From the NCBI GenBank assembly GCA_003385635.1, contig QQUY01000001.1:558001-622000 (forward strand): 64,000 nucleotides of DNA. The letters are read 5' to 3'. Positions 42,601-51,965 of the stretch are shown here, in pieces. This DNA comes from Acidobacteriota bacterium. Its GTDB lineage: Bacteria; Acidobacteriota; Blastocatellia; Pyrinomonadales; Pyrinomonadaceae. Under the pieces are notes generated by a model. It was given only the letters and a program-made list of their open reading frames with translations, ran no database searches and had not been told where the DNA came from. Each line of letters starts with the position of its first letter. Position 1 is the stretch's first letter. Made by a program: the position numbers and the translations under genes.

Positions 42601-45123
42601 CCGCAGGGTTCCGAGCGGCTTTCTGAAAAGGACGTCAAAGCTTACCGCTGTCCCGACAGACATTACGACGAGTGCTGTTGCTCCGATACCGATCAACATA
42701 AGCAGCGGATCGAACTGCCATTCGATATTAAAGATCTGGGTCGAGACCACATACGACAGCGCGGTTGCGAAACCCGCACCCACTATCCCTGCGACCAGAC
42801 CCAGAAGACCGTACTCCGCAAGCAGGATAAGGGTCAAAGTTCTGCGCTTGGCACCCAGGGTTTTCAGGATCGCGTTCTCGTAGACCCTCTGGGATTTCGT
42901 GAGCGCCACGGAGCCGATCAGGATAAGTATCCCGCTTAGCATTACGAAGCTGCCCACAAACGAGATCGCCAGTACGAAGTTGTTTATCAGTGTTCGAACA
43001 AGCTCCGCTATGTCGAGTACGTCCAGGATCTGAATGTTCGGAAACTGGTCAAGTATCGCGTTCTTGAGTCTGGCGCGTTCCCGCTCAGGCATTTTCTTTA
43101 GCATCGTGACGATATACGATGTGGGCGCCTTCTCGAGCGCTCCCGGTTGAAAAATGAAGACGAATGCGGTTCGGCTGTTGCTTATGTCGATCTTCCGAAG
43201 ATTGGCGACCTCCGCGTTCAGCCTTCGCCCCGAGATCTCGAACGTGATCAGGTCGCCGGCGCGAATATCGAGCCGCCGCGCGAACGAATCGTGCACCGAG
43301 ACCTGCGGAAACTCCCTTTCGGCGGGCAGGTCATTCCACCATTTCCCCGAAACGACCGACTCGTTGTCCTCTAGATCCTCTCGATAAGTTACCAGGAACT
43401 CGCGGCCGATCTGACCCTGCCGCTGCCTTATCTCCCTGTCCTGAAAATCGAATGGTTCGCCGTTCAGCATCACGATCCTGCTGCGGACAGTCGGCACTGT
43501 TTCCGGGTCTTCGCCCGTTCGCGTCCTGATTAGTTCGACAAATCCTTCGATCTGGCTTTTCTGGATATCCGCAAAGAAGAGGCTTGGAAAGCTCTCGTTG
43601 TTGGCGAAGTCGAATACGCGGAGGAGGTTTCCCTGAAGAGACTGGACGCCAAGGATCACGAATGCGCCCAGACCCACTGCAAGAAGGATAACCCGCGTCT
43701 GATTGCCGGGACGGTGAAGTGAGTTTATGGACTGGCGTACGAAGAAAAGCCCCGATTTTCCGAAACGACGTAAAAGATACACAAGCAGGGACGATACTCC
43801 GTACAACACTCCTGCAGTTATGCCAAGTCCTGCAAGAAAGATCGCCCCGACCTTTATAGAACCCGCCTGCCAGGCGGCAAGCGCGACAAGCCCGGACAAT
43901 GCGAAGAAACCGATCAACCATTTGACGGCGTCGATCCTTCCGGTCTTCTCGCCGCTCTCGTCGTGAAGAAGCAGCCTCGGCTTGATGGTCCTTATATGAA
44001 GAAGGGGGAGGGCCGAGAACAAGAGAGAGATCAGAACACCAAGAGCGATCCCCTGGAACGCAGTGCCAACCGGGACGATATAGGACATCGTGCGGGGAAG
44101 GCTTTCCTCGAATCTGAGTCCGATCATCGAGACACTCGTCTGTGCCAGTGCGATACCGAACAAACTTCCTATCAGACCAAGCGTGAGTATCTGGAGAAGG
44201 TAAACCGTTATGACGCGTTTTCCGCTCGCCCCAAGGCATTTGAGGATCGCCACCGACCGCCGCTTCTGATTGATGAACGCTCGTGAAACGTTCCAGATCC
44301 CGATACCGCCGAGCACCAGCACCAGAAGACCTGTTAGCGACAGGTAGTCCTCGGTCCGTTCGAACTGCTCGCCGAGATCTTCCTGCGTTTCCTTGTAATA
44401 ACTGACGGTAAGCGTCGTGCCCTTCAATCTTTCTCTAAGATCTTCGACCAGCGGCGTGGGGTTTGAAGAAGTCCTGAACAGCATCCTCCTGCGGATCCGT
44501 CCGGTCCCCGAAGTGATTCCGGCCTTGTCGAACGCCTCGAATGCCACAAAGACGCGCGACGTTACCGAAAAGCCTCCTGAACGTCCAGGTTCTTCACGGA
44601 AGGCGGCCTTTATCTCGAAATCGTGTTCTCCGATCCTCAGTTTGTCGCCGACACTTACGTTGAGCTCTTCCAGGATCTCGGGACTCACTACCGCGCCGTC
44701 GTTCTCTAGCAGTTCGTATTCAAATGGCGATCCGTCGCTCATCACGAATTCGCCGACAAGCGGGAATGAGTCGTCGATCCCTTTCAAACCCACCAGCGCG
44801 ATCGTTTCGTTGGTTCGGTCGGCAGGACGAGCAGAGATCGCCAGCTCTGCCGTTTCGCCACGCCCGTCAACTATTCCGTAGCTCCCGATCACCTCTTCGA
44901 TCCTGGAAAGATCGTCCGGAGTGAACGGGTTTGTGGAGTTGACAACGAAATCGGCGGTCAGAAGCTCGCGTGCATCTCCTCCGACGGCAAGGCTCAAATT
45001 CTGTGTCAGCGCCCTTAAAGCCACCACCGATCCGACACCGATGGCTATGCAGAGAAAGAAAAAGAGAAGGCTCTTCCATGATGAGCGTATCTCTCTTGCA
45101 GTCAGGCTTAGGACGAACTTCAT
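42592..45123 (-). CDS. FtsX-like ABC transporter permease (YbbP type)
   Basis: The 843-residue protein has an N-terminal membrane segment (SLLFFFLCIAIGVGSVVAL), a long periplasmic MacB-type domain (about 50-250), and then three or more helices with LVLVLGGIGIWNVSRAFINQKRRSVAILKCLGASGKRVITVYL. A second FtsX module lies at the end (IGSVALTKSQRVYENAILKTLGAKRRTLTLILLAEYGLLGL). The duplicated layout and length match YbbP. It begins 9 bases after its ATPase gene. Together they probably form a mechanotransmission or lipoprotein-related exporter; the cargo is unknown. Confidence 0.9.
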   Translation of the reverse strand: MKFVLSLTAREIRSSWKSLLFFFLCIAIGVGSVVALRALTQNLSLAVGGDARELLTADFVVNSTNPFTPDDLSRIEEVIGSYGIVDGRGETAELAISARPADRTNETIALVGLKGIDDSFPLVGEFVMSDGSPFEYELLENDGAVVSPEILEELNVSVGDKLRIGEHDFEIKAAFREEPGRSGGFSVTSRVFVAFEAFDKAGITSGTGRIRRRMLFRTSSNPTPLVEDLRERLKGTTLTVSYYKETQEDLGEQFERTEDYLSLTGLLVLVLGGIGIWNVSRAFINQKRRSVAILKCLGASGKRVITVYLLQILTLGLIGSLFGIALAQTSVSMIGLRFEESLPRTMSYIVPVGTAFQGIALGVLISLLFSALPLLHIRTIKPRLLLHDESGEKTGRIDAVKWLIGFFALSGLVALAAWQAGSIKVGAIFLAGLGITAGVLYGVSSLLVYLLRRFGKSGLFFVRQSINSLHRPGNQTRVILLAVGLGAFVILGVQSLQGNLLRVFDFANNESFPSLFFADIQKSQIEGFVELIRTRTGEDPETVPTVRSRIVMLNGEPFDFQDREIRQRQGQIGREFLVTYREDLEDNESVVSGKWWNDLPAEREFPQVSVHDSFARRLDIRAGDLITFEISGRRLNAEVANLRKIDISNSRTAFVFIFQPGALEKAPTSYIVTMLKKMPERERARLKNAILDQFPNIQILDVLDIAELVRTLINNFVLAISFVGSFVMLSGILILIGSVALTKSQRVYENAILKTLGAKRRTLTLILLAEYGLLGLVAGIVGAGFATALSYVVSTQIFNIEWQFDPLLMLIGIGATALVVMSVGTAVSFDVLFRKPLGTLRSH

Positions 45124-45132
45124 CTTGTTAGT

Positions 45133-45807
45133 TCAGGAAAGCAGATCGTCCGCCACAACTCTTCCGTCCTTTAGCCGGATCAATCGCTCGGCACGGCTGG
45201 CAAGCGAGGCGTCGTGCGTAACGAGCACCAGCGTGATGCTGTGTTCGATGTGCAGTTCCGTCATCAGGTCAAAGATGTGGGAACCGTTCCGCGAATCGAG
45301 ATTTCCGGTCGGTTCGTCGGCAAGCAGGATCTTCGGGTTGTTCGCGAAGGCTCGTGCAATCGCGATCCTCTGCTGCTCTCCGCCTGAGAGCTCGGAGGGG
45401 TAATGATGGCCCCGATTTAAAAGGTCAACGTCGCTGAGCAGTTTGTTAGCGCGGTCTTTTGCTCCTTCGAGTCCCAGGATCTCCATCGGGATCAGAACGT
45501 TTTCGAAAGCAGTCAACGAAGGAATCAGATGAAAGGACTGGAAGACAAAGCCGATCTTCCGACTGCGGGCCTCGGCGAGATCGTCTTCGCTCATCGAGGT
45601 GATCTCTTCACCGTCGATCACGATCATTCCATTGGTCGGGGAATCAAGGCCGGCGATCAGCCCGAGCATGGTCGATTTGCCGCTTCCGGATGCGCCCGTG
45701 ATGGCGACGAACTGGCCATCGGGTATCTCTGCAGAGACATCGTCCAGGATCGTGAGGTCCTCGGTGCCGGATCGTACGACCTTGGTGACGTTCTTGAGTT
45801 CGATCAT
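45133..45807 (-). CDS. ABC transporter ATP-binding protein (YbbA/LolD type)
   Basis: The 224-residue ATPase has Walker A ITGASGSGKSTMLGLIAGL, Q-loop FVFQSFHLIPSLTAFENV, signature LSGGEQQRIAIARAFA, Walker B ILLADEPTGNLDS and the H-loop VTHD. The Q-S-F-x-L-I-P-x-x-T-A wording is that of the LolD/MacB/YbbA group. It drives the permease encoded 9 bases downstream. The TesA-like gene diverges upstream, as in the ybbA-tesA arrangement of other bacteria. Confidence 0.94.
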   Translation of the reverse strand: MIELKNVTKVVRSGTEDLTILDDVSAEIPDGQFVAITGASGSGKSTMLGLIAGLDSPTNGMIVIDGEEITSMSEDDLAEARSRKIGFVFQSFHLIPSLTAFENVLIPMEILGLEGAKDRANKLLSDVDLLNRGHHYPSELSGGEQQRIAIARAFANNPKILLADEPTGNLDSRNGSHIFDLMTELHIEHSITLVLVTHDASLASRAERLIRLKDGRVVADDLLS

Positions 45808-45963
45808 TCGTAGAATTCAGGCGCGGAGGATATGGTCTCTGCCTCTCCACACGAGAGGTTTGGTATGCTAGTTCAGGGACAATAGTAACGTGCCCCAAAT
45901 GCACAAACAAGTTGAATGCATCTGCATCCAAAGCGCCAAATGACACGAAGAAAATTCTCGTTG

Positions 45964-46662
45964 ATGGAAATTGGAAAGTACAAGTTCCTACCGGTCTTGG
46001 GGTTGATCGCAGCGTTGGCGATCGGGTCAGGCTGCGGTGTTTCCTCGGCAGAGGACCGAAGGGAAGCGGACCGGGAACGGCGGCCGGTTCTGGAAAGTGA
46101 TGACCGCCCGAAGATACTAGCTTTCGGAGATAGCCTGACGGCGGGGTTCGGTCTGACCGAAAAGGAATCTTATCCGTACCTTTTGCAGAAAAGGCTTGAA
46201 AGGGACGGGTACAGGTACGAAGTAATAAATGCAGGCGTTTCGGGCGATACAAGTCTCGGCGGCCTTGAACGGATCGATTGGGCGCTTGAGGAAGAGAATA
46301 TCGAGATACTCATCCTGGAACTCGGGGCGAACGATCTGTTGCGCAACGTCCCGGTTTCAACGATGAAGGAGAATCTCGACAAGATCATTCGGAAAGCGAA
46401 GGCCAAAGACATCGATGTTCTCTTTTGCGGAATGCTTGCGCCGCCGTCGGTGGGGCCTGAGTACCAACGTGATTATGTCAATGCGTTTGCCGATCTTGCC
46501 GACGAGCACAAAGTCGCGTTTCTTCCGTTTTTGCTTGAGGATATCGCGCTCCAGAAAGATCTGAATCAGGCTGACGGGATCCATCCGAACGCAAAAGGAA
46601 CCGAGGTAATGACAGACAACATCTACCGCGAGCTTAAGCCGATGCTAGACAGGAAGAATTAG
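45964..46662 (+). CDS. TesA-like arylesterase / lysophospholipase (SGNH hydrolase)
   Basis: From 45964 the protein has a signal-type N-terminus (MEIGKYKFLPVLGLIAALAIG, then SGCGVSS with a possible lipid Cys). In-frame ATGs also exist at 45940 and 45916; the 45940 start would add T-R-R-K-F-S-L, reminiscent of a Tat motif. The SGNH blocks are all present: block I AFGDSLTAGFGL (nucleophile Ser), block II NAGVSGDTS, block III LGANDLL and block V DGIHPNAKG (Asp and His). The enzyme acts outside the cytoplasm on esters or thioesters. It is divergent from the YbbA/YbbP genes. Confidence 0.87.
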   Translation: MEIGKYKFLPVLGLIAALAIGSGCGVSSAEDRREADRERRPVLESDDRPKILAFGDSLTAGFGLTEKESYPYLLQKRLERDGYRYEVINAGVSGDTSLGGLERIDWALEEENIEILILELGANDLLRNVPVSTMKENLDKIIRKAKAKDIDVLFCGMLAPPSVGPEYQRDYVNAFADLADEHKVAFLPFLLEDIALQKDLNQADGIHPNAKGTEVMTDNIYRELKPMLDRKN

Positions 46663-46704
46663 GAAGACAATTTCCGGTAAGAGACCGACAAGGGGGAAGC
46701 AAAG

Positions 46705-47427
46705 ATGACGATCAAGGGAAAGACCGCGTTAATAGTAGGGGCGGGAAGAGGAATCGGCCGACGTGTAGCCGAGCTGTTTTCGGAAAAAGAGGCCAATGTA
46801 GTGATAAGTTCGAGGACCGAGCCGGAGTTGCTTGAGCTTGAATTCAAGCTGAACTCCAACGGAGGCCACGACATACTTGCCCTTGCAGCTGATGCCGCAG
46901 AACCGAAGGATATGAGGTCATTGGTAGACCAGACCCTGGAGCGGTTCGGCTCGATAGACTACCTGATTATCACGGCGGGCAAGGGAATTCTAAAGCCGTT
47001 CGGAGACATCACACTCGAAGAGTTTGAAACGTCATTTCGACTTAACACAGAGACCGCATTCAATGTTCTTCAGGCGACACTTCCATCGATGAAGGAGAAA
47101 AAGTTTGGCCGGGTAGTCGCGATCCCGGGAGTGCTTGGGAAGGCCCCGATGATGAGCGCCTCCGCCTATTGCGCTTCAAAGTACGCACTCACCGGGATGA
47201 TCAAGTGTCTCAAGGAAGAGTACAAGCGATACGGGATCCGGTTCTCGCTGATGCATTTTGGTGGTGTGGATTCGCCGTTCTGGGACGACATCTCCATGAA
47301 AGTCGACAGGAAAAAAATGCTTTCGATAGAAGCTGCGGCGGAAGCCGTTTTCTTCGCCGCCACGCAGGAAGGTGAAGGAGTTATGTCAGAAGTGGTGCTT
47401 GTTCCCGAATCCCATCAAATGATCTGA
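46705..47427 (+). CDS. Short-chain dehydrogenase/reductase family protein with altered active site
   Basis: The 240-residue Rossmann-fold protein has cofactor loop GAGRGIG (12-18). SSRTEPELL after beta2 suggests NADP. Catalytic Asn lies in FRLNTETAF, and Tyr155/Lys159 in SAYCASK. Thirteen residues before the Tyr, where SDR enzymes have catalytic Ser, it has Gly142 (AIPGVLGK). The usual N-N-A-G is I-T-A-G. Reduced or different activity is likely. AAGGGGG precedes the start. It follows the esterase gene by 42 bases. Confidence 0.87.
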   Translation: MTIKGKTALIVGAGRGIGRRVAELFSEKEANVVISSRTEPELLELEFKLNSNGGHDILALAADAAEPKDMRSLVDQTLERFGSIDYLIITAGKGILKPFGDITLEEFETSFRLNTETAFNVLQATLPSMKEKKFGRVVAIPGVLGKAPMMSASAYCASKYALTGMIKCLKEEYKRYGIRFSLMHFGGVDSPFWDDISMKVDRKKMLSIEAAAEAVFFAATQEGEGVMSEVVLVPESHQMI

Positions 47428-47469
47428 TTTGAGGTTTACCGCCGATTGCCTAGAATCTTGACGGGCAAC

Positions 47470-47988
47470 ATGCGAATCGAAATCAGGGAAGCGAGACCAG
47501 ACGAGTCGACCATCGTGGCCGCCCTTTCGGCGGCCACATTCTATGAGGCGTATGTCGAGCACGACGACCCAGAGGATCTTGCCGACTACGTTACACGGGA
47601 GTTCCAAGCGGGCACCATTGCGGACGAGATCATATCCGGGTCTGCACAGTACTTTTTCGGAATCGGCGATAGTCGGATCGTCGGTTACGCCAAGCTCCGC
47701 TTTTCGCGCCCTCCAGCCGAAATGGCCGGAAAGAACGTGGTCGAGATACAACGGATCTATCTGTTCAGCAAATTCGCCGGCAAAGGTGTCGGGAAGCAGC
47801 TAATTGAGCGGTGCATTTCCGAAGCACGTAACAAGAATTTCGATGGCATCTGGCTCGCGGTCTGGGACGCTAACAAGCCCGCGATCGGGTTTTACCGCAG
47901 CCTCGGATTCGAGAAGATCGGCGAAACGCCATTCCCGTATGGTTCCCAGGTGTTCGTCAACGATCTTTACTACCGCGAGATCTCATAA
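47470..47988 (+). CDS. GNAT family N-acetyltransferase
   Basis: The 172-residue protein has a GNAT fold: MRIEIREARPDESTIVAALSA at the N-terminus, then IVGYAKLRFS, VEIQRIYLFSKFAGKGVGKQLIERCISEAR (acetyl-CoA-binding motif A with Q/R-x-x-G-x-G/A, here KGVGKQL) and IWLAVWDANKPAIGFYRSLGFEKIGE (motif B). The substrate is unknown. The Met at 47470 is preferred to an upstream TTG. It lies 42 bases after the SDR gene and may be co-transcribed. Confidence 0.9.
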   Translation: MRIEIREARPDESTIVAALSAATFYEAYVEHDDPEDLADYVTREFQAGTIADEIISGSAQYFFGIGDSRIVGYAKLRFSRPPAEMAGKNVVEIQRIYLFSKFAGKGVGKQLIERCISEARNKNFDGIWLAVWDANKPAIGFYRSLGFEKIGETPFPYGSQVFVNDLYYREIS

Positions 47989-48001
47989 GTCCCCGGCAAA
48001 A

Positions 48002-48032
48002 AGCCGGACACCGCGCACTGCGGTTCCGGCTC
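48002..48032 (-). terminator. Terminator of the pseudopilin gene
   Basis: AGCCGGAACCGC pairs with GCGG(T)GTCCGGCT (one bulge) across AGTGC. On the minus strand the stem runs directly into TTTTTG, 23 bases after the stop. Confidence 0.82.
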
Positions 48033-48054
48033 CAACAATCACGATATCAATGTG

Positions 48055-48537
48055 CTAGATCGAGGGGTCGTCCGCCTTGGCCGGGCGATTCTCTTCAGTC
48101 TGCCGTATCGTGCTCAAAGTCGAATCAAAATAGAAGTGCCTGTCACCGGTCCGCGTTATGCCTTCCGCGACCTGGGGATCGGCATTGACGGAATAGAACG
48201 CCGGCTGCGACTGAGTCCTCTCCTGAACCTTCAACGAATAGATATAGCCGTTCACGACAGGGCGCTCTCCTTTGAATTTCGGATCGAAATCGAGGATCTT
48301 TATCAGCTCGTCAAAAGTCGGAGCAAAGTTTCCCTGGTGTTTTGCCGCGTATTGCACCTGCAGTTTTCGGATCGTGTCGATCGACTGCGTGGTAGCGGCT
48401 TCGTTGCCGCTTCGCGTCATCGCTTGCCAGGCAGGAATGCCGACGCCCACCAGGATCGCAATCACTGCGATCACGATCATCAATTCTATGAGGCTGAAAC
48501 CCCTCTGACTTCTTTCCAGGACCCTGTGACTTTTCAT
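48055..48537 (-). CDS. Type IV pilin-like / type II secretion pseudopilin
   Basis: From 48537 the protein has 160 residues and an N-terminal class III signal: a basic leader MKSHRVLERSQRG, cleavage after Gly13, then FSLIELMIVIAVIAILVGVGIP with Glu at position 5 of the mature protein. The C-terminal globular part is small, with LQVQYAAKHQGNFAPTFDELIKIL and YIYSLKV, resembling acidobacterial pilins or GspG/GspH-like pseudopilins. No other secretion or pilus genes are in the window, so this is an orphan subunit. Confidence 0.88.
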   Translation of the reverse strand: MKSHRVLERSQRGFSLIELMIVIAVIAILVGVGIPAWQAMTRSGNEAATTQSIDTIRKLQVQYAAKHQGNFAPTFDELIKILDFDPKFKGERPVVNGYIYSLKVQERTQSQPAFYSVNADPQVAEGITRTGDRHFYFDSTLSTIRQTEENRPAKADDPSI

Positions 48538-48829
48538 AATTGCGTCCGCTCCCTGCGATGGGTAACCACGCCTGAACGGAACAATGGTTCCCGATATGAC
48601 AATTCGAAATTCTATAGCATCACGCTTGAAGGATAAAACTCGGATGGACTCCTTCAAGGCATCGGTTGCAACGGTCGGCAACAACCAAGGCCTCCGTTCG
48701 TGTGTCAAAGTGGCGATCGCTGAAGAATTCGTATGGACTCAGGTTCATTTCGATGATTGAACGAACCGGATGCATAAGCCGGCGCGAATCCTGTAGAATA
48801 AGAAAAGCGCTTTCTGCGCCTCACCATCG

Positions 48830-49822
48830 ATGAGAGACTGGATCGTAAAGGACAAGGAAACTGTGCCCGTTGTGGACGTAGAGGAAGGTGTGCGCAAGCT
48901 GGACCGGCTGCAGCAGTCGATCTGCGCAGTGATCAAGGGAAAGGCCGAAACCGTAAAGCTGGCGCTCGTTGCTCTGATCGGCAAAGGCCACCTTCTGATC
49001 GAGGACGTGCCCGGCATCGGGAAGACCACCCTCGCGAACGCGTTGGCCAGGAGCCTCGACCTCTCTTTTCAGCGCATCCAGTTTACCTCCGATCTATTGC
49101 CTTCTGACGTTATCGGAGTTTCTGTTTTTAATCAGCAGACCGGCGACTTTGATTGGAAGCCGGGCCCTATCTTCGCAAATATTGTGCTCGCGGACGAGAT
49201 AAACAGGGCGACCCCAAAGACGCAATCCTCACTTTTGGAAGCGATGGCCGAAGAGCAGGTAACGGTAGAAGGAAATTCCAGACTGCTTCCGGAACCGTTC
49301 ATGGTAGTAGCGACTCAGAATCCCACCGAACACCACGGCACTTATCCGTTGCCGGAATCCCAACTGGACCGCTTCATGCTGCGGCTGCACATGGGATATC
49401 CGTCAAATGAGGATGAACGCGCGATACTGCGGGACAGGGAGAACAGCGACCCCCTGGATTACCTTGAACCGCTGATGGATGAACGCGACATTCTTGAGCT
49501 TCAGAGGGCCGCGAAATCTGTCCGGGTGGATGAGTCGCTTGTTTCATATCTTCTCGCGATCGTCGAGCAGACAAGGAGCTCGCCTGCGGTTGAGCTTGGA
49601 GCTAGTCCCAGGGGTTCGCTCTCGCTCTTTAATTCTGCACAGGCCCTGGCACTCGTCGAAGGCAGAGATTACTGCATCGCAGACGATATCAAGCGGCTGG
49701 TGATCCCCTGTTTCGCGCATCGTCTGATCGTCAGTTCGCAGTACACAAAGATCTCGAATCGCACTAACGAATCGGAACAGATCCTCAAAGAAATCCTTTC
49801 AAAGACACCGGTGCCGGTCTAG
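48830..49822 (+). CDS. MoxR family AAA+ ATPase
   Basis: The 330-residue protein contains HLLIEDVPGIGKTTLANALARSL (Walker A), QFTSDLLPSDVIGVSVF, IVLADEINRATPKTQSSLLEAMAEEQVTVEG (Walker B and family block), and MVVATQNPTEHHGTYPLPESQLDRF (sensor 1 and arginine finger region). MoxR ATPases act as chaperones for assembly of membrane or metal-dependent complexes, typically with a DUF58 partner. That partner is the next gene, 23 bases downstream. Confidence 0.95.
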   Translation: MRDWIVKDKETVPVVDVEEGVRKLDRLQQSICAVIKGKAETVKLALVALIGKGHLLIEDVPGIGKTTLANALARSLDLSFQRIQFTSDLLPSDVIGVSVFNQQTGDFDWKPGPIFANIVLADEINRATPKTQSSLLEAMAEEQVTVEGNSRLLPEPFMVVATQNPTEHHGTYPLPESQLDRFMLRLHMGYPSNEDERAILRDRENSDPLDYLEPLMDERDILELQRAAKSVRVDESLVSYLLAIVEQTRSSPAVELGASPRGSLSLFNSAQALALVEGRDYCIADDIKRLVIPCFAHRLIVSSQYTKISNRTNESEQILKEILSKTPVPV

Positions 49823-49845
49823 TATTCTCCGCTTAAGGTCAGCAG

Positions 49846-51294
49846 ATGTTCGAACGCCTTCGACAGATCCTGCAGCTGTTCAGCATCAAGGACCTCAGGA
49901 ACGGCATCCTTGGCGTTTCCGTCGTTCTTGGCGGGCTTGGACTCGCGTTTCTGACGATGTTCGCTCATCGCTCCGGCGATGTAAGGCTTGCCGGAATAGC
50001 CGCGACGGCTTCACTCGTTTTCGTGCTTCTCATCATCATCTTCGTAATCCCGCCGCTGGCGAGAAGTGCGAGTGCCGAGGCATCCCAGCTTAATCTTCCG
50101 TTTGAATTCACTACCGGAGGAGCGGTCTTTGTGGGGTTGCTCGTCATCGTCGCGTTCGCAGCCTGGAATACGGGGAACAACCTGCTGTTCCTTGTACTCT
50201 CGTTCGTAACCGGCGCTCTCATCACGGGGTTCCTGGTCGGAAATTTCTGTCTCCGAAAGCTCGACGTGAAGATGCGCTTTCCCGATACCATATTCGCCGG
50301 CGAGGAGACGCCTATTCTTGTCAGCCTTCATAACCGGAAGCGGTTTTTCCCGGCTTTTTCAGTTACCGCGGAGGTCAGGGGGAAGAACCGGTCTCGATCA
50401 GCATTCACTGTCGAGATCGAACAGCTTTTGCCCAAACAGCTCGCAAGGAGGTTCTCGGATCCTCCGCTGATCAAGTACACGCTTGACTATTTCGTACACA
50501 TTCCACGGCGTGACTACATAGAGAACAAGGTCGAGCACGTGTTCCCGAGACGCGGCCGATTTCTAATCAAGGATTTCGAGCTCTCGACAAAATTCCCGTT
50601 CGCCTTTTTCCGTCATCGAAGAAGGCTTCCCGCTCAGCGGGCGGAGATCTTTGTCTTTCCGAAGCTCGAACCCTTGGAGCTTGAAATGATCGACATCCCG
50701 GTCGAGACGGGGAAACTTGCAGCAAAAAGAAGGGGCGCCGGACAGGATCTTTTGGCACTCCGAGAGTACAAGCCGCTAGACGATCTGCGGTATATCGACT
50801 GGAAGGCGACTGCTCGGTCGGGCGGCGTGATGGTGAGGGAGTTTGCAGCTGAGGACGAAAAGCGGGTCACAGTGATCCTGGACACAAGGATGATCCTCTC
50901 TGAAAAGGAAAGACGCCGAAGCCTCAGGCGAAAGATCTCCGATGAAAAGAACCAGAAAAAATTTACGGCCAGTGAGCGCCGATTTGAGAACGCCGCCAGC
51001 AAAGCCGCGAGCCTTCTGACCCATTTTGCCGAGGACCAGTCAGAGATAAGGCTTGTCATCGACGGCGGGGAAGGCGAGTTCGGAATCGGGAAACAGACAC
51101 TCCACAAGTTCATGAGGGAACTCGCGACTATCGATCCAACTTATGTCGAGGGGTATGCAAAGGAGGAGCTCGACGACAACTTCGCTGACGTCCTGAACGA
51201 CGAAAGGAACAGCCACATTTTCTTTATTACCGCGATGCCTGCGGGCGACCTGCCGGGAGAGATCTTTAGCCGGTCGGTCGTCGTACAGTACTGA
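49846..51294 (+). CDS. DUF58 domain membrane protein, MoxR partner
   Basis: The 482-residue protein has three or four N-terminal hydrophobic segments (about 20-125). It then has the DUF58 core with DLLALREYKPLDDLRYIDWKATARSGGVMVREF, the R-x-Y-x-x-x-D-D-x-R-x-I-D-W-x-x-x-A-R signature, followed by VTVILDTRMIL, a VWA-like strand. The usual downstream VWA/Bat or transglutaminase genes of this cluster type are missing. The next gene is an ECF sigma factor 104 bases later. Confidence 0.92.
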   Translation: MFERLRQILQLFSIKDLRNGILGVSVVLGGLGLAFLTMFAHRSGDVRLAGIAATASLVFVLLIIIFVIPPLARSASAEASQLNLPFEFTTGGAVFVGLLVIVAFAAWNTGNNLLFLVLSFVTGALITGFLVGNFCLRKLDVKMRFPDTIFAGEETPILVSLHNRKRFFPAFSVTAEVRGKNRSRSAFTVEIEQLLPKQLARRFSDPPLIKYTLDYFVHIPRRDYIENKVEHVFPRRGRFLIKDFELSTKFPFAFFRHRRRLPAQRAEIFVFPKLEPLELEMIDIPVETGKLAAKRRGAGQDLLALREYKPLDDLRYIDWKATARSGGVMVREFAAEDEKRVTVILDTRMILSEKERRRSLRRKISDEKNQKKFTASERRFENAASKAASLLTHFAEDQSEIRLVIDGGEGEFGIGKQTLHKFMRELATIDPTYVEGYAKEELDDNFADVLNDERNSHIFFITAMPAGDLPGEIFSRSVVVQY

Positions 51295-51398
51295 GTTCGC
51301 AACTCACGGCGGTTCCTAATTTATCGTGATCCGCCTCAACTGTCATAAAGGCAGCCTTCGCGGTGTATTACTGTTGAAAGCCATTTGCAGATGCTAAG

Positions 51399-51965
51399 AT
51401 GAGCGAAGGCGTGAAAACTCTAGTGGACGTGATGTCCGAACAATCTGCTGCGGAGACAGATAAGATCGTTTTCGATGAGGCATTTACGCTTCACAATCGG
51501 ACTGTCTTCCGGGCTGCGTGCGCGATTGTGCAGGACGCAGGCCTCGCCGAAGACATCACTCAGGAAGTCTTTATCCGCCTCTACAATAACCTCGAAAGCA
51601 TCACAAATGAGGAGATGCTCAAGCCGTGGCTGATAAGGGTCGCGATCAACCTCTCGAAGAATACGATCCGCGGAAACACAAGGGCGAACACCAGAGAGGA
51701 GAACTACGTCAAAGAGCATTCTGAAACCGAGGAAATGACGGCAGAGATCAAGCTTGAGAAGCGTGAAAAGGCAAATGAGGTCAATACCGCGCTTAGTAAG
51801 GTCAAGGAACCTCTCAGGAGCTGCCTGATCCTCAAGCATCAGGGATTGTCGTACAAGGAGATAGCTGACAGCCTGGCTCTGACGGAGACAAGCATCGGAA
51901 CATACATAGCTCGTGGAAAGAAGGAATTTATTCGATATTACGGTAAGATCGGAGGTGACGCATGA
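51399..51965 (+). CDS. ECF-type RNA polymerase sigma factor
   Basis: The 188-residue protein has region 2 (FDEAFTLHNRTVFRAACAIVQDAGLAEDITQEVFIRLYNNL, with LKPWLIRVAINLSKNTIRGNTR). Region 4 follows (ALSKVKEPLRSCLILKHQGLSYKEIADSLALTETSIGTYIARGKKEFI). It ends in an ATGA overlap with the anti-sigma gene, the classic coupled arrangement. It is the window's second ECF factor, distinct from that at 7226. Confidence 0.94.
   Translation: MSEGVKTLVDVMSEQSAAETDKIVFDEAFTLHNRTVFRAACAIVQDAGLAEDITQEVFIRLYNNLESITNEEMLKPWLIRVAINLSKNTIRGNTRANTREENYVKEHSETEEMTAEIKLEKREKANEVNTALSKVKEPLRSCLILKHQGLSYKEIADSLALTETSIGTYIARGKKEFIRYYGKIGGDA

Noticed and set aside
43331-44239. Long minus-strand frame of about 300 codons within the YbbP gene
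   Set aside because: It overlaps a firmly assigned gene in another frame on the same strand, its composition is Arg/Ser/Pro-rich, and it has no start signal.
45940-45963. Tat signal on the TesA-like protein
   Set aside because: T-R-R-K-F-S-L is suggestive, but the hydrophobic core begins about 12 residues later and the shorter start gives an ordinary signal peptide.
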